NCBI RefSeq assembly: GCF_901827155.1
Contig: NZ_LR594659.1
Coordinates: 2,604,001 to 2,668,000, forward strand
DNA length: 64,000 bases
Direction of reading: 5' to 3'
From: Variovorax sp. PBL-H6
Lineage (GTDB): Bacteria; Pseudomonadota; Gammaproteobacteria; Burkholderiales; Burkholderiaceae_C
Below the pieces are notes generated by a model, which was not told the origin of the DNA, did no database searches, and was given only the letters and a program-made list of their open reading frames with translations. Shown here in pieces: positions 45,460 through 54,900 of the stretch (within the stretch, counting starts at the first letter, position 1; each line of letters opens with the position of its first letter). The position numbers and the translations under genes are program-made.

Positions 45460-46476
45460 TCAGGCGAGCTTGCCGACGCTCTGTTCGAGCAGGCCCCAGG
45501 CCTCGTCGCCGAAGCGGCCCTTCCATTCGCCGTAGAAGCCGGCCTCGCGCAGCTTGGCCCGGAAGCTGTCGGCCGCCGGACGGTTGATCGCCAGGCCCTT
45601 CGACTCCAGGTCGGTCACGACCGACTCGTTGAGCTTCTTGATGTCCTCGCGCTGCTTCAGGCCGGCGTCGTTGATGGAGGCGGCCACGATGGTCTTCAGG
45701 TCGGCCGGCAGCGCGTCCCAGGCGCGGCCATTGGCGATGAACCAGTAGCCGTCCCAGATGTGGTTGGTGAGCGAGGCGTACTTCTGCACCTCGTAGAGCT
45801 TGGCCACCTGGATGATCGGCAGCGGGTTCTCCTGGGCGTCGACGATCTTGGTCTGCAAGGACGAATACACCTCGCTGAACTGGAGACTGGCCGGCGCTGC
45901 GCCCAGGCTCTTGAACATCGAGATCGACAGCGGGCTCACGGGCACGCGGATCTTCAGGCCGTCGAGATCCTTCGCCGAGGTGACCGGCGCCTTGGAGCTG
46001 GTGGTCTGGCGAAAGCCGTTGTCCCACATCTTGTCGAAGGCGTAGAGGCGCGCCTTGGAAATGGCCGCGCGCACGTGGGCGCCCAGCTTGCCATCCATCG
46101 CGCCCCACACCTGGTTGTAGTCGGAGAAGGCGAAGCCGATGGCGTTGATGGCGGCGACGGGCACCAACGTTGCAATGACCAGCGCCGACGGCGTAAAGAA
46201 CTCGATGCCGCCGGAGCGCACCTGGGCCAGCATGTCGGTGTCGCCGCCGAGCTGGTTGTTCGGGAAGATCTTGATCTCGACCCGGCCCTTCGTGTCCTTG
46301 GCGATGCGCTCGACCGCCTCCTGCGCGCGCACATTGAGCGGGTGCGTCACCGGCAGGTTGTTGCCGTATTTGTACGAGAACTCGGCGGCACGGGCGATGC
46401 GCGGCACCGCCGTCACGATGCTGGCGGCGGGAAGGGCGGAAAGCGTGCGCAGGGCACCGCGTCGGGTGAGTTTCAT
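45460..46476 (-). CDS. TRAP transporter periplasmic substrate-binding protein (DctP family)
   Basis: Receptor of 338 residues with a twin-arginine-like signal (TRRGALRTLSALPAASIVTA). Family marks: NNLPVTHPLNVRAQEA, the conserved carboxylate-binding Arg in GLKIRVPVSP, and FSEVYSSLQTKIVDAQENPL. GGAG is 8 bases before the ATG. It is first in the five-gene operon DctP-DctQM-VOC-RLP-kinase and divergent from LacI. The conserved Arg indicates an organic-acid ligand. Confidence 0.92.
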   Translation of the reverse strand: MKLTRRGALRTLSALPAASIVTAVPRIARAAEFSYKYGNNLPVTHPLNVRAQEAVERIAKDTKGRVEIKIFPNNQLGGDTDMLAQVRSGGIEFFTPSALVIATLVPVAAINAIGFAFSDYNQVWGAMDGKLGAHVRAAISKARLYAFDKMWDNGFRQTTSSKAPVTSAKDLDGLKIRVPVSPLSISMFKSLGAAPASLQFSEVYSSLQTKIVDAQENPLPIIQVAKLYEVQKYASLTNHIWDGYWFIANGRAWDALPADLKTIVAASINDAGLKQREDIKKLNESVVTDLESKGLAINRPAADSFRAKLREAGFYGEWKGRFGDEAWGLLEQSVGKLA

Positions 46477-46508
46477 GGGTCTGTCTCCGTTGTAGGTTTG
46501 ATGCCTTT

Positions 46509-46576
46509 TGATGCATCATGTGTGCAATGCCTCAGGACGATAGAGATGCAGCAGCGCCACGTCAAACAATCCGGAT
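46509..46576. promoter_or_regulatory. Palindromes in the DctP/LacI divergent region
   Basis: TGATGCATCA (46509-46518) and ATCCGGAT (46569-46576, with the central CG typical of LacI-family sites) are perfect palindromes placed close to the DctP and LacI starts respectively. Either could bind the adjacent LacI regulator. Confidence 0.4.
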
Positions 46577-46591
46577 GATGGTTTTTGATTG

Positions 46592-47650
46592 ATGAGGGTT
46601 GACCCTGCCACACCCGGTGCCTTGCCGAGCCGTGCTCGGGTCGTCGACATTGCGCGCGCGGCCGGGGTGTCGACGGCCACGGTCGACCGCGTGCTCAACA
46701 AGCGAGCCGGCGTGCGCGACGCCACGATTCAGCGCGTCATGAGGGCGGCTGGCGAGCTCGACTACCTTCCGGGGCAGCTTCTCTATTCGGCGCTCGCGCC
46801 CAAGCCCTTGCGGCTGAGCGTCCTGCTGCCTGCCGGCACCAATCGATTCATTCGCATGCTCGGAGACATGGTGAGCTACTCCGAGGAACACTGGGCGCCC
46901 TTCAACGTGCGCTGCCGGGCCGAATTCATCGAGAGTTTCAATCCGCATGAGCTGGCCGCGGCGCTTCAGCGGCATGGCAAGCGCAGCGACGGCATCGCCA
47001 TGATGGCGCTCGAGCATCCAGCGGTTCGCGAGGCGGTTACCGAGCTGGCTGCGCAGGGCGTGCCGGTGATCACGCTGATCTCGGATCTTTCGAACTCGCC
47101 GCGCGCGGCCTACATCGGGCTCGACAACCGCGCCGCGGGTCGCACCGCGGGCTACCTCATCGGACGCTTCATCGGCGTGCGCAGCGCCAAGGTGGCGCTG
47201 ATCGCGGGCAGCCTGAGCTATCGCGCCCATGAGGAGCGCGAAGCAGGCTTCCTGCACGTCATCGAGGAAATGTTCTCGCACCTGTCGGTGGTGGGCTTGC
47301 GCGAAGGCCACGACGATGCCGAGCAGAACTACCGGCAGACCCGCGCGCTCCTCGACCAGCATCCTGAACTCTGCGGCATCTACAACATCGGCGGCGCGTC
47401 CGATGGCGTGGCACGCGCGCTGAAGGAGGCGGGCCGCGACCAGAAAGTCGCCTTCATCGGCCACGGGCTCACGCCGGACACCCGTGCGCTGCTGGTCGAC
47501 GGCAGCCTCGACGCAGTCATCACGCAGAGCCCCTACGCCACGCTGATGAGCTGCGTACGCATCTTCACGAACCTGCGTGATGGGCGAGAGGCGATGAGCG
47601 GCGTGGAGAACACGCGAAGCCAGGTGATCTTTCGCGAGAACCTGCCCTGA
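46592..47650 (+). CDS. LacI-family transcriptional regulator
   Basis: Regulator of 352 residues. The N-terminal helix-turn-helix and hinge (RVVDIARAAGVSTATVDRVLNKRAGV) are followed by a periplasmic-binding-like domain of the PBP1 type from about 70 (LRLSVLLPAG). DRVLNKR and the ligand domain resemble regulators that bind sugar acids. Divergent from the TRAP-RLP operon, it is very likely its repressor. The start ATG 46592 lacks a strong ribosome site. Confidence 0.9.
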   Translation: MRVDPATPGALPSRARVVDIARAAGVSTATVDRVLNKRAGVRDATIQRVMRAAGELDYLPGQLLYSALAPKPLRLSVLLPAGTNRFIRMLGDMVSYSEEHWAPFNVRCRAEFIESFNPHELAAALQRHGKRSDGIAMMALEHPAVREAVTELAAQGVPVITLISDLSNSPRAAYIGLDNRAAGRTAGYLIGRFIGVRSAKVALIAGSLSYRAHEEREAGFLHVIEEMFSHLSVVGLREGHDDAEQNYRQTRALLDQHPELCGIYNIGGASDGVARALKEAGRDQKVAFIGHGLTPDTRALLVDGSLDAVITQSPYATLMSCVRIFTNLRDGREAMSGVENTRSQVIFRENLP

Positions 47651-47722
47651 GCGCTGCGGCTTCGGCATCGGAGGTCGCAGCCGGCGGCCGACCCGCCGCA
47701 TGGCTGCCAGGAACCGCGCGAA

Positions 47723-48694
47723 TCAGCTCTTGTGCGGCAGGGCCGGGGCGACGTCGCGCTGGCCGGTGGGGTCGCTGGGTATCGCCTGGCGTGCTTCAGG
47801 CGTCGGGTGCAGCTCGGCCGCCTGTCCGTGGGCGGCCAGCACGGTCGGCGGTTTCATGCGGAACAGCTGGCCGAGTGCGGCGCGGTATTGCGCCTGGCCG
47901 ATCGAGCCGGTGCTGTGGTGCGAGCCGCCCTCGACCAGCACGAATTGCTTGGGGACGGTGGCGGCTTCGTAGAGCTTGCGCCCGAGCGTCGGGTTGATCA
48001 GGCTGTCGGCGCTGCCGTGGACCACCAGCAGCGGGGCACCGATGCTCTTGACCTTGGAGATCGCCTCGAAGCGCTGCGTGATGAACGGGCCGAAAGGCAG
48101 CCAGCCCCATTTGAAGCTGCCGACCACGTCGGCGATGGAAGTAAAGGTGCTCTCGACGATGGTGCCGCTCTCGTCGCTCACCTGCGAGGCCAGGTCGATG
48201 CCGATCGCGCCGCCGAGCGAGTGGCCGAAGATGTAGCGGTGCTGCTTCGGGTGCCGCGCCGCCAGCCAGATCCAGGCGGCACGCGCGTCCTCGCGGGCCG
48301 AGTCCTCGGAGGGCAGGGCCTTGCTGCTCTTGCCGAAGCCGCGGTAGTCGATTGCCAGCACCGAGAAGCCCAGGTCGTGCATGCGTCGCATGCGGGGTGC
48401 CGAGGCGGCCACGTTGTACTTCGCGCCGTGCAGGTAGAGCAGCACCGGGGTGTCGACCGATTCCGGCGCGCCGCCGAGCCACAGGCCGTGCAGCCGGGCC
48501 GGCTGGCCCGTGACCTTGGAATCGAAGTCGATCCAGACATGCTCCATGCCCTCGCTCATGGCCTCGGAGTTGCCCCAGCTGCGGTCGCTGGGCTGGAAGA
48601 TCCATTCGCGCTGCTGTTCGTCGAGAGTGGAACAACCCCCGGCCAGCAAGGCGACCAGGGCGGTAGCGGAGGCGAAGAGAGACCAGGACTTCAT
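47723..48694 (-). CDS. Alpha/beta-hydrolase lipoprotein
   Basis: Outer-envelope serine hydrolase of 323 residues. The lipobox LLAGGC ends the signal near residue 21. The core has LLYLHGAKYN (oxyanion), nucleophile Ser in FGHSLGGAIG, Asp in HGSADSLIN and His in EGGSHHSTG. It resembles the BEM46/ABHD13-like family, whose substrates are unknown. It stands alone between LacI and mutL, on the same strand as mutL but 157 bases after it. I chose ATG 48694 because it gives a proper lipoprotein signal. Confidence 0.85.
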   Translation of the reverse strand: MKSWSLFASATALVALLAGGCSTLDEQQREWIFQPSDRSWGNSEAMSEGMEHVWIDFDSKVTGQPARLHGLWLGGAPESVDTPVLLYLHGAKYNVAASAPRMRRMHDLGFSVLAIDYRGFGKSSKALPSEDSAREDARAAWIWLAARHPKQHRYIFGHSLGGAIGIDLASQVSDESGTIVESTFTSIADVVGSFKWGWLPFGPFITQRFEAISKVKSIGAPLLVVHGSADSLINPTLGRKLYEAATVPKQFVLVEGGSHHSTGSIGQAQYRAALGQLFRMKPPTVLAAHGQAAELHPTPEARQAIPSDPTGQRDVAPALPHKS

Positions 48695-48851
48695 CGACGG
48701 CTGAATGACAGTAGATTGAGAGAAAAGTTCACTCAAGACTGCATGCAACGGCCGTGCCGGGGTTCTCGATGACGCGCGGAAACCCTTGGTCACCAGGCCG
48801 ACTTGCGACAAATGTGCGGAACTTGGCGCCAGCCGGACTTCGAAAAACGCC

Positions 48852-50714
48852 TCAGCGGCCGCGCATGAACAGCCCGTCCAGTTCCCGGACCGACAACTGG
48901 CGCCAGGTCGGCCGGCCGTGGTTGCACTGGTCCGAGCGCTCCGTGGCCTCCATCTGGCGCAGCAAGGCGTTCATCTCGTCGATCGTCAGCCGGCGGTTGG
49001 CGCGCACCGCGCCGTGGCAGGCCATGGTCGAGAGGAGCTCGTTCTGGGCGCGCTGCACGACGGTGCTGGCGTCGTGCTGGCCCAGTTCGGCCAGCACACC
49101 GCGCGCCAGTTCGACTGGATCGCCATCGGCCAAGGTGCCGGGCACCGCGCGCACGGCCAGCGTGCGGGGCGAGAAGGGCGTGATCTCGAGGCCCAGCGCG
49201 GGCAGCACCGCGGCGCAGGCCTCGGCGGTGGCGACTTCCTGCGGCGTGGCGGCGAAGGTGGCGGGAATCAGCAGTGGCTGGCTGGCGATCGCGGCGCCGT
49301 CGAGTTGGGTCTTCAGTCGCTCGTAGACGATGCGCTCGTGGGCGGCATGCATGTCCACGATCACCAGGCCCTGGCTGTTTTCGGCCAGGATGTAAATGCC
49401 TTGCAGCTGTGCCAGGGCGCGGCCGAGGGGCCAGGCTTCATCGCCGGGGGCCGCAGCCGGTCTGGCAGAGGGCGCCTGCTCGAACGAGGCGCCGGTTGCG
49501 TCCCGGGCTGCCGCGGCGCCGAACGACGGCAGGGGCGCAACGACGGCCTCACGCCGCTCGCCGGGCCACATCGCGGCGGCATCGCCGAGCCCACGCTCGC
49601 CAGCGAAATGCATGCCCGGCTGGGTCCATGCCGGGGCGGCGGGCGCGCTGTGCGGCTTGAAGAAGGGCGCGGCCGGCACGGCAACCGCTTCGCCTGCACG
49701 CGGCGCCGCCAGTGCGTTCTCGATCGCATGGCGCACCGCCTGGTGCACCTCGCGCCCATCGCGGAAGCGCACCTCGATCTTGGTGGGATGCACGTTGACG
49801 TCGACACGTGCCGGATCGATCTCCAGGTACAGCGCATAGACCGGCTGGCGCTGGCCGTGCAGCACGTCTTCATAGGCGCTGCGCACCGCATGGGCCAGCA
49901 CCTTGTCGCGCACGAAGCGGCCGTTGACGTAGAAGAACTGCTGGTCACCGCGCGAGCGCGCCGCATCGGGAATGCCCGCGCGGCCCGTCACGCGCACCGG
50001 CCCGGCGGCGTGCTCGACCGCCACGCTCTGCGCCACGAAATCATCGCCCAGCGCATCGGCCAGGCGCGGGTCGCGCGCCGCGGCGGCGCGCCATTGCTCG
50101 ACCAGCTTGCCTTCGTGCCAGACCGCGAAGCCTACCTCTGGGCGGGCCAGGGCATGGCGCCGCACAGCCTCGATGCAGTGGGCCAGTTCGGTGGCGTCGG
50201 TCTTCAGAAACTTGCGTCGTGCGGGCGTGGCGAAGAAGAGCTCGCGCACCTCGACCGTGGTGCCGGTGGCGCGTGCCACCGGGCGCAGCTCGCCGGTGCG
50301 GCCGTCGAGCGCGAAGGCGCCGTCGGCGCCCGCCGCCCGCGAGAGCAGGCTCAACTCGGCGATCGCGTTGATGGCGGCCAGCGCCTCGCCACGAAAGCCC
50401 ATGGTGCCCACGGTTTCGAGTTCGCCGAGGCTGGCAATCTTGCTGGTCGCGTGGCGGCGCAGTGCCAGCGGCAGTTCGTCGCGCGGCAAACCATGGCCAT
50501 CGTCCTCGACTGAAATCAGGCGCACGCCACCGGCCGCGAGCCGCACCGTCACCTGGCGCGCGCCGGCGTCGAGGGCGTTGTCGAGCAGCTCGCGCACGAC
50601 CGAGGCCGGACGCTCGACGACTTCGCCAGCAGCGATCTGGCTGATCAGTTCGTCGGGGAGTTCGCGGATGGGGCGGCGCGCGGCCGAGGGCAGGGCAGAG
50701 GGGAGTGCGCTCAC
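48852..50714 (-). CDS. mutL: DNA mismatch repair protein MutL
   Basis: Mismatch-repair mediator of 620 residues. The N-terminal GHKL ATPase has IAAGEVVERPASVVRELLDNALDAGA, DDGHG, and RHATSKI then GFRGEAL. After a Pro/Ala-rich linker (about 340-425), the C-terminal domain keeps an endonuclease-type motif D454-M-H-A-A-H-E-R with CHGAVRANR and CNHGRP as metal ligands, so this MutL is probably a nicking type, as in bacteria without MutH. GTG start at 50714, with a -10-like TAGAAT only 6 bases upstream suggesting a leaderless message. Confidence 0.96.
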   Translation of the reverse strand: MSALPSALPSAARRPIRELPDELISQIAAGEVVERPASVVRELLDNALDAGARQVTVRLAAGGVRLISVEDDGHGLPRDELPLALRRHATSKIASLGELETVGTMGFRGEALAAINAIAELSLLSRAAGADGAFALDGRTGELRPVARATGTTVEVRELFFATPARRKFLKTDATELAHCIEAVRRHALARPEVGFAVWHEGKLVEQWRAAAARDPRLADALGDDFVAQSVAVEHAAGPVRVTGRAGIPDAARSRGDQQFFYVNGRFVRDKVLAHAVRSAYEDVLHGQRQPVYALYLEIDPARVDVNVHPTKIEVRFRDGREVHQAVRHAIENALAAPRAGEAVAVPAAPFFKPHSAPAAPAWTQPGMHFAGERGLGDAAAMWPGERREAVVAPLPSFGAAAARDATGASFEQAPSARPAAAPGDEAWPLGRALAQLQGIYILAENSQGLVIVDMHAAHERIVYERLKTQLDGAAIASQPLLIPATFAATPQEVATAEACAAVLPALGLEITPFSPRTLAVRAVPGTLADGDPVELARGVLAELGQHDASTVVQRAQNELLSTMACHGAVRANRRLTIDEMNALLRQMEATERSDQCNHGRPTWRQLSVRELDGLFMRGR

Positions 50715-50720
50715 ACAGGC

Positions 50721-50775
50721 ATTCTAGAAGGGCGCAGGGGCTTCCCGAAGGGCGGGTGAGCTGCACCCGGATAAT
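50721..50775. promoter_or_regulatory. Divergent -10 elements of mutL and dedA, likely leaderless starts
   Basis: On the minus strand TAGAAT (50726-50721) stands 6 bases before the mutL GTG. On the plus strand GATAAT (50770-50775) stands 8 bases before the dedA ATG. Neither gene has a Shine-Dalgarno sequence, so transcription would begin at or next to the start codons. Confidence 0.45.
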
Positions 50776-50783
50776 GCGCGGCC

Positions 50784-51434
50784 ATGGAAATCATCAGCTT
50801 CTTGGTCGACTTCATCCTTCATGTCGACAAACACCTGGAGACCTTCGTCATCACCTACGGCCCCTGGGTGTATGCGCTGCTGTTCCTCATCGTGTTCGTC
50901 GAAACGGGGCTGGTGGTCATGCCTTTCCTGCCGGGCGACTCGCTGCTCTTCATCGTCGGCGCGCTGTGCGGCACGGGGCTCATGAGCTTCGGCATCGCCG
51001 TGCCGGTCCTCATCGCCGCGGCGATCCTCGGCGACCAGTGCAACTACAGCATCGGCCGCTACTTCGGGCCGAAGGTCTTTCAGTGGGAGAGCTCGCGGTT
51101 CTTCAATCGCAAGGCCTTCGACCAGGCGCATGCCTTCTACGAGCGCTACGGCGGCATCACGATCGTGCTGGCGCGCTTCATGCCGTTCATCCGCACCTTC
51201 GCGCCCTTCGTTGCCGGGGTGGCCGACATGACGCGCGGGAAGTTCAGCCTCTTCAACATCGCTGGCGGGCTGCTGTGGGTGGTGGGCCTGTGCACGGCCG
51301 GCTACCTGTTCGGCAACCTGGCCTTCGTGAAGGAGCACCTCGACAAGATCATCTGGGCGCTGATCATCGTTCCCGGCCTGATTGCAATCTTCGGCGCGTG
51401 GCGGGCCGGCCGCGCGCCGTCTTCGGCGCGCTGA
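50784..51434 (+). CDS. DedA-family membrane protein
   Basis: Inner-membrane protein of 216 residues of the DedA/VTT (SNARE-associated) family, implicated in undecaprenyl-phosphate or phospholipid flipping. Signature residues are visible: LLFLIVFVETGLVVMPFLPGDS (re-entrant loop with the Glu and PGD), FYERYGGITIVLARFMPFIRTFAPFVAG (the conserved basic residues), and a terminal helix. Divergent from mutL, followed by a strong terminator. Confidence 0.93.
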   Translation: MEIISFLVDFILHVDKHLETFVITYGPWVYALLFLIVFVETGLVVMPFLPGDSLLFIVGALCGTGLMSFGIAVPVLIAAAILGDQCNYSIGRYFGPKVFQWESSRFFNRKAFDQAHAFYERYGGITIVLARFMPFIRTFAPFVAGVADMTRGKFSLFNIAGGLLWVVGLCTAGYLFGNLAFVKEHLDKIIWALIIVPGLIAIFGAWRAGRAPSSAR

Positions 51435-51451
51435 TCGCGCAGCATCCACAA

Positions 51452-51478
51452 AAAAGGCGTGCCACGGGCACGCCTTTT
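51452..51478. terminator. Bidirectional intrinsic terminator
   Basis: A perfect stem GGCGTGCC/GGCACGCC around ACG, flanked by A-run on one side and T-run on the other, lies between convergent dedA and the glycine-zipper gene and can stop transcription from both. Confidence 0.9.
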
Positions 51479-51500
51479 CGTTCATGCGTCAACGCTCAGT

Positions 51501-51791
51501 TCAGTAGGTCGGCCCGTTGTAGGGGTAGTAGCCGCCGTTGCGCTGGCCCCGGTAGTAGTTGCGGTCGTAGTTGCGCTCGTCTGCACGACGGCCCACCTGG
51601 TTGCCGATGACACCGCCGATGGCGGCCCCGCCCACCGTACTGGCCGTGTTGCCGCCGATGGCGTTGCCGAGCACAGCGCCTCCCACGGCACCGCCGGCCG
51701 TGCCCCACTGCTCGTTAGGTCCTGATGCGCAGCCCGCCAGCGCCATGACGGCCGTGGCCGCACCGGCCGTGATCCAGAGACGTGTCTTCAT
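51501..51791 (-). CDS. Glycine-zipper 2TM lipoprotein
   Basis: Small outer-envelope lipoprotein of 96 residues. Signal and lipobox are MALAGC; then repeated GxxxG steps (GGAVGGAVLGNAIGG; GGAAIGGVIGNQVG) form a glycine zipper, followed by an Asn/Tyr/Arg-rich tail. It is similar to SlyB/Pcp-like and OsmB-like envelope proteins. ATG at 51791 is preceded by AAAGG. It is convergent with dedA and shares its terminator. Confidence 0.88.
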   Translation of the reverse strand: MKTRLWITAGAATAVMALAGCASGPNEQWGTAGGAVGGAVLGNAIGGNTASTVGGAAIGGVIGNQVGRRADERNYDRNYYRGQRNGGYYPYNGPTY

Positions 51792-51957
51792 GTTGTCCAC
51801 CTTTCGATGAGTGATGAAGACATTGTCGAAAGCCGACGCCGGGCCAATGTAGGAGCCTGCCGCACCCCCTTGACCGAGAGTGCGCGGACGAGGTGTGCAA
51901 CAAGAAGCAACCGCGAAGTCGTCGCGCGGCCCGGCGGGTCGCCTTTTTCGACGCCGA

Positions 51958-54900
51958 TCAGCGCCCCGAGGCGGTCACCGCGATGCCGCGGATCTGCCCC
52001 GCGGTTCGCGACGGCGCGGGCCGCGGGAAGGCCTTGGAATCGAATCGATACAGCAGCTCGGCCTCGCGCACCCGCGCGAGCGCGACGTTGGCCTGCTTCA
52101 CGTGGCCGAAGCCGCGCATCTGCATCGGCAGCAGCGCGATCTCGGTGGCGATCTTCAGGCGCTCGGCGTCGAGCGAAGGCAGCAGCGATTCGATGCGACG
52201 ACGATACTCATCGATCAATGCACGCTCCATGCGCCGCTCGTCGGTGTGGCCGAAGGGATCGAACGCCGTGCCGCGCAGGCGGCGGCCGTGGGCCAGCAGC
52301 TTCAGCACCGGCATCATCCAGCCGCCCAGTCGCAGCTTGCGCGGCGGCCGGCCCTCGCGTGCGCGGCTCAGCCCAGGCGGGGCCATGTAGAACTCGAGCC
52401 GGAGCTCGCCCTCGAACTGCTGCTGCAGCGAGCGCTTGAATTCGCCGTCGGTGTAGAGGCGGGCCACCTCGTACTCGTCCTTGTAGGCCATGAGCTTCAA
52501 CAAGCCCTGCGCCACCGCGCGCGTGAAGGGCAGCGCGGGGTCGGCCTGCAGTGCGGCCTCGCGCTGCCGCACCGCGACCACCATGCCGGCATAGCGCTCC
52601 GCATAGGCGGCGTTCTGATAAGCGGCCAGGTGGGCCATGGCGCGTCCGATGAGCGTGTCCAGCGGCTCCAGTTGCGCGGGCTCGGCTGACGTGTCTCGCA
52701 GCAGCGAGGCCGCGGCATTCGTGTCGCCCGCGGCCAACCGGCCCAGCGAGAAGGCAAGCTTGTTGTTGTCGACCGCCACGCCGTTGAGCTCGATGGCGTG
52801 CAGCAAGGCCTCGAGGGCGACCGGCACCAGGCCGCGCTGCCAGGCATAGCCGAGCGCGAGGATGTTGGAGACGATGGAGTCGCCGAGGAAGGCGTCCGCC
52901 AGCGCTTGCGCATCGAGCGTCTCGACGCGCTCGGCGCCGGCGGCGAAGCGCAGCTTGTCGAGCAGCTGCGGCGCCTTCAGGCTGGCGTCGGGGTTGCGCA
53001 GGCTCTCGGCTACGGGCGTCTCGTGGGTGTTGGCGAGGATGCGGGTGCGGCCATGGCGCACGGTGGCGAGCGCGTCCGCCGAGGCGCCCACCACGAGGTC
53101 GCAAGCCAGCAGCGCATCGGCCTGCTGGGTGTCGATGCGCACCTGGTTCAGGCGCCAGTGCACGTCCGCGATGCGCACGAAGCTGAGCACCGAACCGCCT
53201 TTCTGCGCAAAGCCCATGAAGTCGAGCACGCTGGCGCTCTTTCCCTCCAGGTGCGCGGCCATCGCGACCAGCGCACCGACGGTGACGACGCCGGTGCCGC
53301 CGACGCCCGTGACGAGCAGGTCGTACGGGCCCGTCCACGCATGCGGTGCGGGACGCGGCAGCGCATTCACGCGCTGCATGAAGGCTTCGGCCCCGTTGGC
53401 CAGCGCACCGGTCTTCTTGCGCATGCCGCCACCCAGGACGCCGACGAAGCTGGGGCAGAAGCCCTGCGCGCACGAGTAGTCCTTGTTGCAGCTGCTCTGG
53501 TCGATCTTGCGCTTGCGGCCCAGCGGCGTTTCCGTCGGCAGCACGGCCACGCAGTTGCTCTGGACCGAGCAGTCCCCGCAGCCCTCGCAGACCCGGTCGT
53601 TGATGTAGAGGCGCCGCGCAGGGTCGACCAGTTCGCCCTTCTTGCGGCGGCGGCGCTTCTCGGCCGCGCAGGTCTGCTCGTAGATAAGCACGGTGACGCC
53701 GCGGATCTCGCGCAGTCGCCGCTGGACGGCGTCGAGCTCGGCCCGGTCGTGGAATTCGGTGCCGGCAGGAAAGCGCTGCCGCACGTGCTCGTACTTGCCG
53801 ATGTCGTCCGAGACCACCACCACCTGCTTCACGCCCTCGGCCTCCACCTGGCGCGCAATGCCGTCCACGCTGATGAAGCCGTCCACCGGTTGGCCACCCG
53901 TCATCGCCACCGCGTCGTTGAAGAGGATCTTGTAGGTCAGCGTGGCCCGGGCCGCCACGGCCTGGCGGATCGCCAGGTAGCCCGAGTGGTAGTAGGTGCC
54001 GTCGCCGAGATTCTGAAACACGTGCGGCACGCGGGTGAACATCGCGTGCGACACCCAGTCCACGCCTTCGCCGCCCATCTGGATCAGGCCCTCGGTTTCA
54101 CGGTCCATCCAGCTGGCCATGAAGTGGCAGCCGATGCCGGCCTGTGCGTGCGACCCCTCCGGCACGCGGGTGCTGGTGTTGTGCGGGCAGCCCGCGCAGA
54201 AGTACGGCAGGCGCTTGACGCTGTCGCTGGCATTGGACAGAAGCTCGGGCGGCGTGAAGTCGCGCACCAGGTGGCGCCGGTCGAGGTCGGGGAAATGCGT
54301 GGCCAGCCAGTCGGCGACGACCTGGATCAGCCGCGAGGGCCGCAGCTCGCCGACGGCGCTGACCAGCGGCCGGCCCTGCGCGTCCTGCTTGCCGACGATC
54401 GTCGGGCGCTCTGCGGCGTTGTAGAACATGGCGCGCAGTTGGTCTTCGACCACCGGGCCTTTCTCCTCGATCACCAGCACTTCGTTCAAGCCCTGCATGA
54501 AGCAGCGCATGCGGCTCGGCTCGACAGGGTAGGTCAAGCCCAGCTTGTAGATGCGCAGGCCGTGGCGCTCCAGGGCTTCAGTGGTCACGTCGAGCCGGCG
54601 CAGCACCTCCATCAAATCGTAGTGCGCCTTGCCGGCAGTCACGATACCCACTGTCGCACTGTCGCTTTCGACGATCAGGCGATCGATGCTGTTGACGCGG
54701 GCGAAGGCGCGCACTGCGTCGAGCTTGGCGTGCAGGCGCTCCTCGATCTTCAGCGAGGGCAGGTCGGGCCAGCGGTAGTGCAGGCCATCGGCCGGCGGCG
54801 CATAGCCGGTGATGCGGCGCACGGTGTCACCGTCCTGCCAGGTCGCGGCTCGGGCGTTGACGAGATCGAGGTCGACGGTGGAACCGCTTTCGACGATTTC

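Noticed and set aside
51930..51950. Short GGCG/CGCC hairpin followed by TTTTT
   Set aside because: Stem of only four pairs, with no plus-strand gene upstream to terminate.
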